Notes: generated from the sequence alone by a model not told the origin. DNA of 64,000 nt from Pseudomonas nitroreducens (GCF_024170165.1 NZ_JALJXP010000003.1:124001-188000), one strand, 5' to 3'; counted from the stretch's first letter, positions 26,367-36,603 are shown. Numbers and translations: made by a program.

Positions 26367-26576
26367 ATGTCGAATCGTCAGACCGGCACCGTCAAGTGGT
26401 TCAATGACGCCAAGGGCTTCGGCTTCATCACTCCGGAAAGCGGCAACGATGTCTTCGTGCACTTCCGCTCCATCCAGGGCACCGGCTTCAAATCGCTGCA
26501 GGAAGGCCAGAAGGTCTCCTTCGTTGTGGTTGAAGGCCAGAAGGGCCTGCAGGCTGACGAAGTTCAGGTTATCTGA
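26367..26576 (+). CDS. Cold-shock protein, CspA family (CapB-like)
   Basis: A 69-residue single cold-shock domain with RNP1 KGFGFITP and RNP2 DVFVHF, binding single-stranded RNA/DNA. It has a leader of up to 205 bases with no gene in it, as usual for cold-shock mRNAs whose leader structure is temperature-sensitive. AAGGTG precedes the ATG. A strong bidirectional terminator follows. Confidence 0.95.
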   Translation: MSNRQTGTVKWFNDAKGFGFITPESGNDVFVHFRSIQGTGFKSLQEGQKVSFVVVEGQKGLQADEVQVI

Positions 26577-26593
26577 ACCGCGACACGCCCATG

Positions 26594-26624
26594 AAAAAGC
26601 CCCGGCATTGCCGGGGCTTTTTCT
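26594..26624 (+). terminator. Bidirectional terminator between capB-like gene and MFS-acyltransferase
   Basis: AAAAA flank, GCCCCGGC / GCCGGGGC (26599-26606, 26610-26617) with ATT loop, then TTTTTCTTT. It serves the + strand cold-shock gene and the convergent gene ending at 26641. Confidence 0.93.
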
Positions 26625-26640
26625 TTGCCGCGGATAAAGG

Positions 26641-28515
26641 TCAGCGCGCTGCGCCACGCAGCGCAGCGACCTGCTCCTGCAGCGCCAGGCGCTGGGCTTC
26701 CTGCGGCGCCACCGGCTGGCCGGCCACCAGGCACACCCTCGACCACAGGCGACGGAAGAAGCCCTTCTGCGGATCGCGGCTGAAGAAACTGCCCCACAAC
26801 CCCTGCAGCGCCATCGGGATCACCGGCACCGGGGTCTCCTCGATGATGCGCTCCACGCCACCGCGGAACTCGTTCATCTCGCCATCCAGGGTCAGCATGC
26901 CTTCGGGGAAGATGCACACCAGCTCCCCTTCGCGCAGGTACTGGGCAACCTTGGCGAATGCCTTCTCGTAGGTCTCGGCATCCTCATTGCGCCCGGCGAT
27001 GGGCACGGCGCCCGCGGTGCGGAAGATGAAGTTGAGCACCGGGATGCGGAAGATCTTGTAGTACATGACGAAGCGCACCGGACGCCGCACCGAGCCGGCG
27101 ATCAGCAGCGCATCGACGAAGGACACGTGGTTGCACACCAGCACGGCCGGGCCTTCATCCGGGATGGCTTCGAGGTTGCGATGGTCGACCCGGTACATCG
27201 AGTGGGTCAGCAGCCAGACCAGGAAGCGCATGGTGAACTCGGGAACGATCTTGAAGATGTACACGTTCACCGCGACGTTCATCAGCGAGAGCACGAGGAA
27301 CAGTTCGGGGATCGACAGCTTCGCCACCGACAGCAGCAGGATCGAAACGATCGCCGCAACCACCATGAACAGCGCGTTGAGGATGTTGTTGGCAGCGATC
27401 ACCCGCGCACGCTTGTCTTCCTCGGTGCGTGCCTGGATCAGCGCATACAGCGGCACGATGTAGAAGCCGCCGAAGATACCGATGCCGAGGATGTCCGCCA
27501 GCACTGCCCAGGACTGCGAATGCTCCAGCACTGCCAGCCAGTTGTAGGGCTGCTCGCCCTGCGGGAAGCCGCCCGAATGCCACCACAGCAGGACCCCGAA
27601 CAGGCTCAGGCCGATGGAGCCGAAGGGCACCAGGCCGATCTCCACCTTCTTGCCGGAGAGCTTTTCACAGAGCATCGAGCCCAGCGCGATGCCGACCGAG
27701 AACACTGTCAGGATCAGCGTCACCACGCTCTCGTCGCCGTGCAGCAGCTCCTTGGCATAGGTCGGGATCTGCGTCAGGTAGACCGCGCCGAGGAACCAGA
27801 ACCAGGAGTTGCCCACCAGCGAGCGTGACACCGCCGGGCGCTGGCGCAGGCCGAGCAGGAGGATGCTCCAGGACTGGCGGAAGATGTTCCAGTCGACCTT
27901 CAGGTCCGGCAGCGCAGCGGCGGCACGGGGAATGTTGCGGCTGGCGAGGAAACCGCAGACGGCCACCAGCACCACGGCAATGCCGACGCCAGCGGCATAG
28001 TCCTGCCGCGACATCAGCACGCCTGCGCCGATGGTGCCGCAGAGGATGGCGAGGAAGGTGCCCATTTCCACCAGGGCGTTGCCGCCGACCAGTTCGTCCT
28101 CGCGCAGGTGCTGCGGCAGGATCGAGTACTTCACCGGGCCGAACAGCGCCGAATGGGTGCCCATGGCGAACAGCGCGAGGAACAGCAGCGGCAGGCTGCC
28201 GAACACGAAGCCCGCGGCGCCCACCGCCATGATGACGATCTCGGCCAGCTTCAGCGCGCGCATCAGCGCATCCTTGTTGAACTTCTCGCCGAACTGTCCG
28301 CCCAGGGCGGAGAACAGGAAGAACGGCAGGATGAACAGCAGCGCGCAGAGATTGACCAGCAGGTTGCGGTCGCCGCCGACGGTGAGGTGGTAGAGGATCG
28401 CCAGGATCAGCGACTGCTTGAAGATGTTGTCGTTGAACGCACCCAGCAACTGGGTGATGAAGAAGGGCAGGAATCGCTTGGTGCCCAGCAGGGCGAATTG
28501 CGAGTGTTGAGACAT
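26641..28515 (-). CDS. MFS transporter - acyltransferase fusion (LplT/Aas-like)
   Basis: A 624-residue inner-membrane protein: an N-terminal major facilitator domain (about 1-400, FFITQLLGAFNDNIFKQSL) and a C-terminal PlsC-type acyltransferase (about 430-600) with NHVSFVD (HX4D) and FPEGMLT. This matches the LplT lysophospholipid flippase joined to the acyltransferase part of Aas, but no acyl-ACP synthetase domain is present. The likely role is import and re-acylation of lysophospholipids. The start has AAGGA upstream; the longer frame is not supported. Confidence 0.92.
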   Translation of the reverse strand: MSQHSQFALLGTKRFLPFFITQLLGAFNDNIFKQSLILAILYHLTVGGDRNLLVNLCALLFILPFFLFSALGGQFGEKFNKDALMRALKLAEIVIMAVGAAGFVFGSLPLLFLALFAMGTHSALFGPVKYSILPQHLREDELVGGNALVEMGTFLAILCGTIGAGVLMSRQDYAAGVGIAVVLVAVCGFLASRNIPRAAAALPDLKVDWNIFRQSWSILLLGLRQRPAVSRSLVGNSWFWFLGAVYLTQIPTYAKELLHGDESVVTLILTVFSVGIALGSMLCEKLSGKKVEIGLVPFGSIGLSLFGVLLWWHSGGFPQGEQPYNWLAVLEHSQSWAVLADILGIGIFGGFYIVPLYALIQARTEEDKRARVIAANNILNALFMVVAAIVSILLLSVAKLSIPELFLVLSLMNVAVNVYIFKIVPEFTMRFLVWLLTHSMYRVDHRNLEAIPDEGPAVLVCNHVSFVDALLIAGSVRRPVRFVMYYKIFRIPVLNFIFRTAGAVPIAGRNEDAETYEKAFAKVAQYLREGELVCIFPEGMLTLDGEMNEFRGGVERIIEETPVPVIPMALQGLWGSFFSRDPQKGFFRRLWSRVCLVAGQPVAPQEAQRLALQEQVAALRGAAR

Positions 28516-28744
28516 CGTCCTTGTATACCTGCGTAGCGGCCTTGAGCCGGAATGACAGCATGGATATGACGGCAACTACGTGAAGAAAAGCCACATTTCC
28601 CGCACAAATCCCTGCGCAGAAAGATGAAATCGCTCAAGTGACGGACTTTTCGACAGAGTACCGGGAGATCGGACATCAGCGCACGCCCGTCGACAAGGGT
28701 AGCGCTCCTCCGTTGGCGCAACGTGGCAGAACGCGAAGCAGCAA

Positions 28745-29596
28745 TCAGGCCAGACGGAACGACCGCGCGCAGGCCTGGCGGTACTCTCCGGGGCCGACAC
28801 CGTAGGCCTGCTTGAACTGCCGGCTGAGGTGGCTCTGGTCGGCGAAACCCAGCTGCATCGCCACGTTCACCGGCATGCAGCCCTGCTTGAGCAGCGCCCG
28901 CGCCTGCTCCAGGCGACGCTGCTTGAGCCAGGCGTGGGGCGGCAAGCCCGTGGCCTTGCGGAACACGCGGGCGAAGTGGAAGGGCGACAGCCCGACTGCG
29001 GCGGCCAGTTCTTCCAGTGATGGCGGTTCCATCAGCCGCGAACCGAGCAATTCACGGGCGCGGGCGACGGCCAGCGGCTCGCTGCCGGCGGGCGGCGCCG
29101 CGGGAATCCGCGCATGGCGCTGGAACAGCAGCAGGAGTGCCTCGCGCCAGCAAGTCTGACGCTGCAGCACGGTGGCGTCGGAATCCAGCAGGTGGTGGGC
29201 GGCGAACAGCGCCTGCACCAGCTCCGGGTCGAACACCACGCTGGCGTCGAACGACGGCGTGCCGCCTCCACCCAGCTCCAACTCCTCCAGCACACCGGAC
29301 ACCTGCGCCAGCTCCGGGTAGAAGCCGCGGTAGCGCCAGCCGGCTTCGTCAGCCTTGGAACCGGTATGGACCTCGTCGGGGTTGATCAGCACCACGCTGC
29401 CCGCCGGGGCAAAGTGCTCGGCGCCGCGATGGTGGAAGCGCTGCGCGCCCTGCTCGATCATCACGAAGGCGAAGCCTTCATGGACGTGGGGCGAGAACAC
29501 CTGCTCGATATAACGCGCGTGCAGCAGCTCTACGCCGCCCAACTCCTGGGCGCGCCAGAAGCGGGTGCGTTCGCCGCTCGCGTCGTGATCTGCCAT
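28745..29596 (-). CDS. AraC family transcriptional regulator
   Basis: A 283-residue regulator with an N-terminal AraC cupin (about 15-160, HVHEGFAFVMIEQG, NPDEVHTG) and two C-terminal helix-turn-helix motifs (about 185-275, SLEELAAAVGLSPFHFARVFRKATG; VAMQLGFADQSHLSRQFKQAYG). Possible targets are the adjacent fusion gene or the GNAT gene behind it, but no binding site is visible. Confidence 0.93.
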   Translation of the reverse strand: MADHDASGERTRFWRAQELGGVELLHARYIEQVFSPHVHEGFAFVMIEQGAQRFHHRGAEHFAPAGSVVLINPDEVHTGSKADEAGWRYRGFYPELAQVSGVLEELELGGGGTPSFDASVVFDPELVQALFAAHHLLDSDATVLQRQTCWREALLLLFQRHARIPAAPPAGSEPLAVARARELLGSRLMEPPSLEELAAAVGLSPFHFARVFRKATGLPPHAWLKQRRLEQARALLKQGCMPVNVAMQLGFADQSHLSRQFKQAYGVGPGEYRQACARSFRLA

Positions 29597-29662
29597 GGTC
29601 CTGCCTCGATGTCGCGCCGCGGCTCTCGAAAGCTCGCGGGTCGATCACCTTACACCGCCCCT

Positions 29663-30232
29663 TCATCCGTTGAAACCGGCTTCCAGCGCGGCCTTCACCT
29701 GCGGCCATTCCTGGTCGGTGATGCTGTAGAGGATGGTATCGTCCAGCCGCCCACCGGCCAGGCGCCGGTGGTTGCGCAGCACGCCCTCGCGCACCGCGCC
29801 GAGCTTCTCGATGGCGCGCTGGGAGCGCTCGTTGCTGGCGGCGGTCTTGAACTGCACGCGGACCATCTTCCAGCTGTCGAAGGCGTGGCGCAGCATCAGG
29901 TACTTCATGGTGGCGTTGAGGCCGCTGCCGTGCTGGCCCTGGTCCAGCCAGGTGGCACCGATCTCGCAGGCCGGCAGCGCCGGGAGGAAGTCCATGAAGC
30001 GCGTGGTGCCGACGATCTGGTTACCCAGGCGCACCACCAGCGGCAGGGCGCGGCCCTCGCGCTGCTCGGCAAGGCCCTGGCGGTACCAGTCCGGGCGCCC
30101 CGGCGCACTCATGAACTGCAGCACGTCGCGGTTCTGCTCCGCCAGTGTCACCAGGTCCGGCACGTCGGCCTCCACCATCGGCTCCAGGCGCAGGGCCCCG
30201 CGCTGCAAGGTGATGGGTAACGGTCTGAACAT
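29663..30232 (-). CDS. GNAT family N-acetyltransferase (RimJ/RimL-like)
   Basis: A 189-residue acetyltransferase with the N-terminal RLEPMVEADVPDLVTL segment, the acetyl-CoA region around IGATWLDQGQHGSGLN, and the C-terminal ASNERSQRAIEKLGAVREGVLR typical of RimL-type proteins. Substrate unknown. The ATG at 30232 is preceded by GGAGG; the frame is open far upstream only because it runs antisense to the next gene. Confidence 0.92.
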   Translation of the reverse strand: MFRPLPITLQRGALRLEPMVEADVPDLVTLAEQNRDVLQFMSAPGRPDWYRQGLAEQREGRALPLVVRLGNQIVGTTRFMDFLPALPACEIGATWLDQGQHGSGLNATMKYLMLRHAFDSWKMVRVQFKTAASNERSQRAIEKLGAVREGVLRNHRRLAGGRLDDTILYSITDQEWPQVKAALEAGFNG

Positions 30233-30493
30233 GGCGCCCTCCTCGAAACACGACGCGAAATCTTCGCTCACATCAGAGCGTAGCGGCCCGGCGAAGTGCC
30301 GCGCGCCCGATGGCGCTCGACGGACGGACCGCGAAAAGGCCGGCAAGCTACCAGCCCGGCGCCCGGCCCTCAAGTGTGAGGCGTGACACAGCGCCACTGA
30401 GACATTGGTAGCAGGCGTCTGACAGTTCCGGACTTTGGTGCGAAACTGCTGCCAGTGCTCCTGCGGGGGAGCCAGTTCACTTCCGGAGTCAGC

Positions 30494-33400
30494 ATGTCGT
30501 TGTCCAGTGGGTTGATCGCAACGGTCGCCCTGCTCTACATGGCGGTCCTGTTCGCCATCGCGTTCTATGGCGACCGCCGTCGCGCCCCTCTTTCGCCGCG
30601 TGTCCGCGCCTGGGTCTACAGCCTGTCCCTGGCGGTCTACTGCACCAGCTGGACCTTCTTCGGCGCCGTCGGCCAGGCCGCCGACCAGCTGTGGTCGTTC
30701 CTGCCCATCTATGTCGGCCCCGTGCTGCTGATGCTCTTCGCGCCCTGGGTGCTGCAGAAGATGATCATGATCAGCAAGCAGGAGAACATCACCTCCATCG
30801 CCGACTTCATTGCCGCACGCTACGGTAAGTCGCAGGCACTGGCGGTGGTGGTGGCGCTGATCTGCGTGGTCTGCGTGCTGCCCTACATCGCCCTGCAGCT
30901 CAAGGGCATCGTCCTCGGCGTCAACCTGCTGATCGGCGCCGGCCCCGATTCCACCGGCATCCGCGCCCAGGACACGGCGCTGATCGTGTCGCTGATCCTC
31001 GCGCTGTTCACCATTGTCTTCGGTACCCGCAACCTGGACGTCACCGAGCACCACCGCGGGATGGTGCTGGCGATCGCCTTCGAGTCGCTGGTCAAGCTCA
31101 CTGCCTTCATCGCCGTCGGCATCTTCGTCACCTATGGCCTCTACGACGGCTTCGGCGATCTGGTCGACCAGGCCCGCGTCGCCCCGCAGCTCACCGAGTA
31201 CTGGAAGGAAACCGTGCACTGGCCGGCGATGCTGCTGCAGACCGGCGTGGCGATGACCGCGATCATGTGCCTGCCGCGCCAGTTCCACGTGCTGGTGGTG
31301 GAGAACATCGAGCCGCGAGACCTCAATCTGGCGCGCTGGGTGTTCCCCATCTACCTGGTGCTGGCCGCGCTGTTCGTGGTGCCCATCGCCCTCGCCGGGC
31401 AGATGCACCTGCCCGCCGGCGTGATGCCCGACTCCTTCGTCATCAGCCTGCCGCTGGCCGAGGCGCATCCGGCCCTGGCCCTGCTGGCCTTCATCGGCGG
31501 CGCTTCGGCGGCCACCGGCATGGTCATCGTCGCCAGCGTGGCGCTGTCCACCATGGTCTCCAACGACATGCTGCTGCCCTGGCTGCTGCGCCGCAAAGGC
31601 GAGGCCGAGCAGCCCTTCGAGGTGTTCCGCCACTGGCTGCTGACCGTGCGCCGGGTGAGCATCGCGCTGATCCTCCTGCTGGCCTACGTCAGCTACCGCC
31701 TGCTGGGGTCCACCGCGAGCCTCGCCACCATCGGCCAGATCGCCTTCGCCGCCATCGCCCAGCTCGGCCCGGCGATGATCGGCGCGCTGTACTGGAAGCA
31801 GGCCAACCGCCGTGGCGTGTTCGCCGGCCTGGCCGCCGGGTCGCTGCTGTGGGCCTACACCCTGGTGCTGCCGGTGGTCGCCAAGGGGCTGGGCTGGCCG
31901 CTGCAGTCCTTCCCCGGCCTGGCCTGGCTCGCCGGCCGCCCGTTCGGCCTGTCCATCGAGCCGCTGACCCTCGGCGTGCTGCTTTCGCTGATCGGCAACT
32001 TCGCGCTGTTCGGGCTGGTGTCGGTGTTCTCCCGCACTCGCGTCTCCGAGCACTGGCAGGCGAGCCGCTTCATCGGCCAGGAAATCTCCCAGAAGCTCAG
32101 CTCGCGCTCGATGCTCGCCGTGCAGCTGGAAGACCTGCTGATGCTCGCCGCCCGCTTCGTCGGCGAGGAACGCGCGCGGCAGAGCTTCATCCGCTTCGCC
32201 TACCGCCAGGGCAAGGGTTTCACCCCCAGCCAGAACGCCAACGACGAGTGGATCGCCCACACCGAACGCCTGCTCGCCGGCGTACTCGGCGCCTCCTCCG
32301 CGCGCGCCGTGGTGAAGGCCGCCATCGAAGGCCGCGAGATGCAGGTGGAGGACGTGGTGAAGATCGCCGACGAAGCCTCCGAGGTGCTGCAGTTCAACCG
32401 CGCACTGCTGCAGGGCGCCATCGAAAACATCACCCAGGGCATCAGCGTGGTCGACCAGTCGCTGCGCCTGGTGGCCTGGAACCACCGCTACATCGAGCTG
32501 TTCGAGTACCCGGACGGGCTGATCTACGTCGGCCGGCCGATCGCCGACATCATCCGCTACAACGCCGAGCGCAACCTCTGCGGGCCGGGCGACCCGGACC
32601 TGCACGTCGCCAAGCGCCTGTACTGGATGCGCCAGGGCACGCCGCACACCTCCGAGCGGCTGTTCCCCAACGGCCGGGTGATCGAGCTGATCGGCAACCC
32701 GATGCCCGGCGGCGGCTTCGTCATGAGCTTCACCGACATCACCAACTACCGTGACGCCGAGCAGGGCCTGAAGGACGCCAACGAAGGCCTCGAACAGCGC
32801 GTGCAGGAACGCACCTTCGAGCTGTCGCAGCTCAACCAGGCGCTCACCGAAGCCAAGGGCACGGCCGAGGCGGCGAACCAGTCGAAGTCGCGCTTCCTCG
32901 CCGCGGTCAGCCATGACCTGATGCAGCCGCTGAACGCCGCGCGGCTGTTCTCCGCCGCCCTCGCCCACCAGGAAAAACTGCCCGAGGAGGCCACCGAACT
33001 GGTGCGCCACCTCGACTCATCCCTGCGCTCGGCGGAAGACCTGATCACCGACCTGCTGGATATCTCGCGCCTTGAGGGCGGCCGCGTCAGCGCCGACGTT
33101 GCGGCCTTCCCGCTGAGCAACCTGTACGACACCCTCGGCGTGGAATTCCGCGTGCTGGCCCAGGAGCACGGCATCGACTTCCACGTGCGCGGCAGCAAGT
33201 TGCGCGTGGAAAGCGACATCAAGCTACTGCGCCGCGTGTTGCAGAACTTCCTCACCAACGCCTTCCGCTACGCCAAGGGCCATGTACTGCTCGGCGTGCG
33301 CCGTGAGGCCGGGCACCTGCGCCTGGAAGTCTGGGACCACGGCCCGGGCATCCCGCCGGACAAGCTGCAGGTGATCTTCGAGGAATTCAAACGCCTGGAC

Positions 33401-33970
33401 AGCCACCAGACCCGCGCCGAGAAGGGCCTCGGCCTCGGCCTGGCCATCGCCGACCGGCTGTGCAAGGTGCTCGGCCATCGCCTGGAAGTACGCTCCTGGC
33501 CGGGCAAGGGCAGCGTGTTCAGCGTCAGCGTGCCGCTGGCGCGCCAGCCGGCCCCGGCGCCGCTCAACGGGCACAAGGTGGAAACCCCGGAACAGCTCAA
33601 CGGCGCGCAGGTGCTCTGCGTCGACAACGAGGACAGCATCCTCACCGGCATGAACAGCCTGCTGACCCGCTGGGGCTGTCGCGTGCTCACCGCGCGCAGC
33701 CGCGCGGAATGCCAGGCGCTGCTGGAAGACGACGCGCGCCCGCAACTGGCGCTGATCGACTACCACCTGGACGACGGCGAACTGGGCACCGACCTCATGG
33801 CCTGGCTGCGCACGCGCCTGGGCGAGCCGGTGCCGGGCGTGGTGATCAGCGCGGACGCGCGTCCCGAACTGGTGGCGCAGATCCACGCCGCCGGGCTGGA
33901 GTTCCTGCCCAAGCCGGTGAAGCCGGCGGCTTTGCGGGCATTGTTGAGTCGACATCTGAGCCTGAGGTAA
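30494..33970 (+). CDS. Hybrid sensor histidine kinase with sodium/solute-symporter domain
   Basis: A 1158-residue hybrid kinase. Order: an SSS-type transporter domain of about 13 membrane helices (1-500), a linker, PAS (about 635-740, SVVDQSLRLVAWNHRYIELFEYP), coiled coil, HisKA with AVSHDLMQPLNAARLF (phospho-His near 807), HATPase with LGLGLAIADRLCKVLGH, and a receiver (about 1035-1155) with DYHLDDG (Asp near 1089). It resembles the CbrA/PA3271 group, which couples solute passage or binding to signalling. GGAG precedes the ATG. No partner response regulator lies beside it, so phosphotransfer partners are elsewhere. Confidence 0.94.
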   Translation: MSLSSGLIATVALLYMAVLFAIAFYGDRRRAPLSPRVRAWVYSLSLAVYCTSWTFFGAVGQAADQLWSFLPIYVGPVLLMLFAPWVLQKMIMISKQENITSIADFIAARYGKSQALAVVVALICVVCVLPYIALQLKGIVLGVNLLIGAGPDSTGIRAQDTALIVSLILALFTIVFGTRNLDVTEHHRGMVLAIAFESLVKLTAFIAVGIFVTYGLYDGFGDLVDQARVAPQLTEYWKETVHWPAMLLQTGVAMTAIMCLPRQFHVLVVENIEPRDLNLARWVFPIYLVLAALFVVPIALAGQMHLPAGVMPDSFVISLPLAEAHPALALLAFIGGASAATGMVIVASVALSTMVSNDMLLPWLLRRKGEAEQPFEVFRHWLLTVRRVSIALILLLAYVSYRLLGSTASLATIGQIAFAAIAQLGPAMIGALYWKQANRRGVFAGLAAGSLLWAYTLVLPVVAKGLGWPLQSFPGLAWLAGRPFGLSIEPLTLGVLLSLIGNFALFGLVSVFSRTRVSEHWQASRFIGQEISQKLSSRSMLAVQLEDLLMLAARFVGEERARQSFIRFAYRQGKGFTPSQNANDEWIAHTERLLAGVLGASSARAVVKAAIEGREMQVEDVVKIADEASEVLQFNRALLQGAIENITQGISVVDQSLRLVAWNHRYIELFEYPDGLIYVGRPIADIIRYNAERNLCGPGDPDLHVAKRLYWMRQGTPHTSERLFPNGRVIELIGNPMPGGGFVMSFTDITNYRDAEQGLKDANEGLEQRVQERTFELSQLNQALTEAKGTAEAANQSKSRFLAAVSHDLMQPLNAARLFSAALAHQEKLPEEATELVRHLDSSLRSAEDLITDLLDISRLEGGRVSADVAAFPLSNLYDTLGVEFRVLAQEHGIDFHVRGSKLRVESDIKLLRRVLQNFLTNAFRYAKGHVLLGVRREAGHLRLEVWDHGPGIPPDKLQVIFEEFKRLDSHQTRAEKGLGLGLAIADRLCKVLGHRLEVRSWPGKGSVFSVSVPLARQPAPAPLNGHKVETPEQLNGAQVLCVDNEDSILTGMNSLLTRWGCRVLTARSRAECQALLEDDARPQLALIDYHLDDGELGTDLMAWLRTRLGEPVPGVVISADARPELVAQIHAAGLEFLPKPVKPAALRALLSRHLSLR

Positions 33971-34000
33971 GTCGCCCAGCCGAGCTTTGGCTACGGCGGC

Positions 34001-34087
34001 GGTTCGCGAGCAAGCTCGCTCCTACGAAGAGCACCCGACTTTTCCCTGTAGGAGCGAGGGGGACGCCATCGTTATTGCTCGCGAACC
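34001..34087. repeat. Inverted pair of REP elements
   Basis: GGTTCGCGAGCAAGCTCGCTCCTAC (34001-34025) faces CTGTAGGAGCGAGGGGGACGCC..GCTCGCGAAC (34046-34086). Two inverted REP units make a BIME-like block between the sensor kinase and the convergent DMT gene. Confidence 0.78.
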
Positions 34088-34114
34088 CGCCCACCATCAT
34101 CAGCCAGATCATCC

Positions 34115-34573
34115 TCACGCGACCCGCCCCCGCCACTGCAACAGCACCACCCCGGCAATGATCAGCCCGACCGCCAGCAGGCCCTCGGGCGACAACCGCC
34201 GCACCGGGAAGCCGGCCCAGCCGAACTGATCGCACAACGCCGACATCAGCATCTGCCCCGCTACCACGCAGGCCAGGAATGTCGCTGCGCCCAACTGCGG
34301 CGCCAGCATGACCGCGACCGTCAGGTAAGCCGCACCGAACAGCCCTCCCAGCCAGCCCCACCAGGGTGTGGCGGCAATGCCCGCCGCCGGCGGAAGCGGC
34401 ACACGGAAGGCCAGCAACGCGATGATCACCGCCGCCAGGCTTACGCCCAGGGACGTCAGGCTGGCGCTCAGCGGGTGACCCAACTGGCGTCCGAGCAGGG
34501 AATTGCTGCCGGCCTGCAGGGCAACCAGCGCGCCTACACCGATGGCGGGCAGCAGAAGAAGCAGTTTCGACAT
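34115..34573 (-). CDS. DMT family transporter (DUF606 / YdcZ type)
   Basis: A 152-residue membrane protein with five predicted helices and DUF606 features (ALQAGSNSLLGRQLGHPLSASL, GAYLTV-like GAAYLTVAVMLAPQLGAATF, CDQFGWAGFP). Substrate unknown. It diverges from a LysR gene 82 bp away, so it is probably that regulator's target. Confidence 0.9.
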   Translation of the reverse strand: MSKLLLLLPAIGVGALVALQAGSNSLLGRQLGHPLSASLTSLGVSLAAVIIALLAFRVPLPPAAGIAATPWWGWLGGLFGAAYLTVAVMLAPQLGAATFLACVVAGQMLMSALCDQFGWAGFPVRRLSPEGLLAVGLIIAGVVLLQWRGRVA

Positions 34574-34655
34574 CGATTTTCCTCCGTTTCTTGTCGATGC
34601 CTTCAGCTTCTGCTATCCATCCGGCGCATGGAAATGAATGATCGGTACAGCATAA

Positions 34656-35564
34656 ATGCATTCGATTCATGATTTGCGCCGCATCGACCTCAACCTGCTG
34701 GTGATCCTCGATGCCCTGCTGGACGAGCGTCACGTCTCCCGCGCGGCCGAGCGCCTGGCCATGACGCAGCCGGCGGTGAGCCACGCGCTCAATCGCCTGC
34801 GCGACCTGCTCGACGACCCGCTGCTGGTGCGCGCCGGCAACCAGATGCAGCTGACCCGCCGCGCCTTCGAACTGGCCGAGCCACTGCGCGAGGTGCTCGG
34901 TGGTGTGCGCCGGCTGGTTCTGGGCGACGATTTCGACCCGGCCAGCGCCGAGCTGGAGCTGCGCCTGGGCATGTCCGACTACGGCACCTGGGTGGTGCTG
35001 CCGACCCTGCTGCCGATGCTGCGCCGCGAAGCGCCCGGTATTCACCTGGACATCCGCCAGGCCTCGCGCGTGGGGATGGCCGAGCAGGTGGCGAGCGGCG
35101 AGCTGGATGGCGCGCTCGGGGTCTTCCCGATGCTGCCTGAAGGACTGCGAGTGCAGCCGCTGTTCGAGGAACGCTTCGTCTGCCTTTGCTCGAGGGAAAC
35201 CCTGGGCGAAAGGCAGCACCTGGACCTGGACGACTACCTGGCCGCCCCCCACCTGCGGGTCGCCCTGCAGCAGAGTCCGGCGGAAGAGATCGACAGCCAC
35301 CTGGAAAAACTCGGCCGGCGCCGTCAGGTAGCCGCCACCGTGCCGCACTTCAGCGTGGCGCCCAGCCTGCTGGCGGGCACCGATCTGGTCCTGACGATTG
35401 CCGCGCGAATGCTCCCGGATCATCTCGAAAGTCACGGCCTGGCAAGCTTCGAGCCACCGCTGAAGCTGGCGCCTTTCGACTTCGTGCAGATCTGGTCGGA
35501 AGCCAGCGCGGACGATCCCGCGCGGCGCTGGCTGCGTACAAAGTTGGCGCAAGCTGCCAGCTGA
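34656..35564 (+). CDS. LysR family transcriptional regulator
   Basis: A 302-residue LysR protein, close in type to NodD/NahR-like members: MHSIHDLRRIDLNLLVILDALLDERHVSRAAERLAMTQPAVSHALNRLR is the DNA-binding domain, followed by a substrate-binding domain. It faces the DMT transporter gene across 82 bp containing GAATG/CATTC half-sites (34636-34640, 34659-34663). Ligand unknown. Confidence 0.93.
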   Translation: MHSIHDLRRIDLNLLVILDALLDERHVSRAAERLAMTQPAVSHALNRLRDLLDDPLLVRAGNQMQLTRRAFELAEPLREVLGGVRRLVLGDDFDPASAELELRLGMSDYGTWVVLPTLLPMLRREAPGIHLDIRQASRVGMAEQVASGELDGALGVFPMLPEGLRVQPLFEERFVCLCSRETLGERQHLDLDDYLAAPHLRVALQQSPAEEIDSHLEKLGRRRQVAATVPHFSVAPSLLAGTDLVLTIAARMLPDHLESHGLASFEPPLKLAPFDFVQIWSEASADDPARRWLRTKLAQAAS

Positions 35565-35568
35565 AACC

Positions 35569-36387
35569 CTACTCCGGGGTTTCCAGCCGCCGGAGGATCT
35601 CCCCTACGCGCTCGCCGAGCATCTCGTTGGCCGAGCGCTTCAGACCGCGCGCCAGCTCCACCAGCACCACCTGCTCGGCCACCGGCCGCAGGCGCTGGAA
35701 GACTTCGGCGAGGCGCTCGAGGTCTGCCGCGCCGGGTAGCAGGTCGGCGCCGGGCTTGTCCACCAGATGGGTGACCACCAGCCGTACGATGCCGGCGGCC
35801 AGGTGTTCGGTGTCGGTCCGCAGCACCGCCAGATGATCCAGCAGCGACGCCAGCGGAATGCCGGCCCGGTAAAGCTCGACGCCGGCGTTGAACAGGCGCG
35901 GACTGGGAATGCTGATGCGCTCGCCGTCGAAGGCCAGCAGGCCCTGCGCCAGCGCCTGCTCGATCACCGCGTCATTGAGTTCATCGCCGAACAGCGCCTG
36001 CAGGTCGCTGAACTCGATGCTGCCGGCGGACTCCAGATTCCACGGTCCGACTATGGCTTCGTCGAGGCCGAGCACGTGGTCCAGGTCGTGGCCATGCTCC
36101 CAGCTCTGCAGCAGCTCCTTGATATTGGCGATGTTGTAACCGCGCTCCAGCAGGCGGTTGATCAGCCGCAACCGGCGCAGATGGCTGGCGAAGTACACCC
36201 CGGCACGGCCGCGGCGCTCGGGCGGTGGCAGCAGGCCGCGGTCCTGATAGGCACGCAGGTTGCGCACCGTGGTGCCGCCCTCGCGGGCCAGCTCATCCAC
36301 CGTGTACTCGCGCTCGTCCTCCACCGTGGAGGGCGCATCATCCGGGCGTTGCAGCAGGCGCTGCAGGAGGTTCAGGGGTGTGCTCAT
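35569..36387 (-). CDS. MerR family transcriptional regulator
   Basis: A 272-residue MerR protein. The N-terminal winged helix reads EYTVDELAREGGTTVRNLRAYQDRGLLPPPERRGRAGVYFASHLRRLRLINRLLERGYNI; the long C-terminal part (about 100-272) has no recognisable metal or drug site. It is convergent with LysR (4-bp gap) and divergent from the M24/hydrolase operon, which it likely controls. An 8-bp inverted repeat lies in the shared region. Confidence 0.9.
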   Translation of the reverse strand: MSTPLNLLQRLLQRPDDAPSTVEDEREYTVDELAREGGTTVRNLRAYQDRGLLPPPERRGRAGVYFASHLRRLRLINRLLERGYNIANIKELLQSWEHGHDLDHVLGLDEAIVGPWNLESAGSIEFSDLQALFGDELNDAVIEQALAQGLLAFDGERISIPSPRLFNAGVELYRAGIPLASLLDHLAVLRTDTEHLAAGIVRLVVTHLVDKPGADLLPGAADLERLAEVFQRLRPVAEQVVLVELARGLKRSANEMLGERVGEILRRLETPE

Positions 36388-36603
36388 GGCGCGGATGATA
36401 GTCACCGTTATGCCCCTAGAACAATCGAAAGCACTCGTTCCAAAGTGATCCGCCGCACAGCCCGGCAGCCCAACCAAAGACGGGAACTGCGCCCGCCCGA
36501 TTTCCCTCTTCCGCCCGCAAGCCGCGCCAGCAGCGGGTTGCCCGACCGGTAACACTCCAGCCCCGGCACGCACGGCATGGCGTAACGACCGCCGATGGGT
36601 CAG

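Noticed and set aside
30233..33010. Extension of the GNAT gene frame to 1115 codons
   Set aside because: The extra part is antisense to the sensor kinase; the GNAT domain has its own ATG with GGAGG at 30232.
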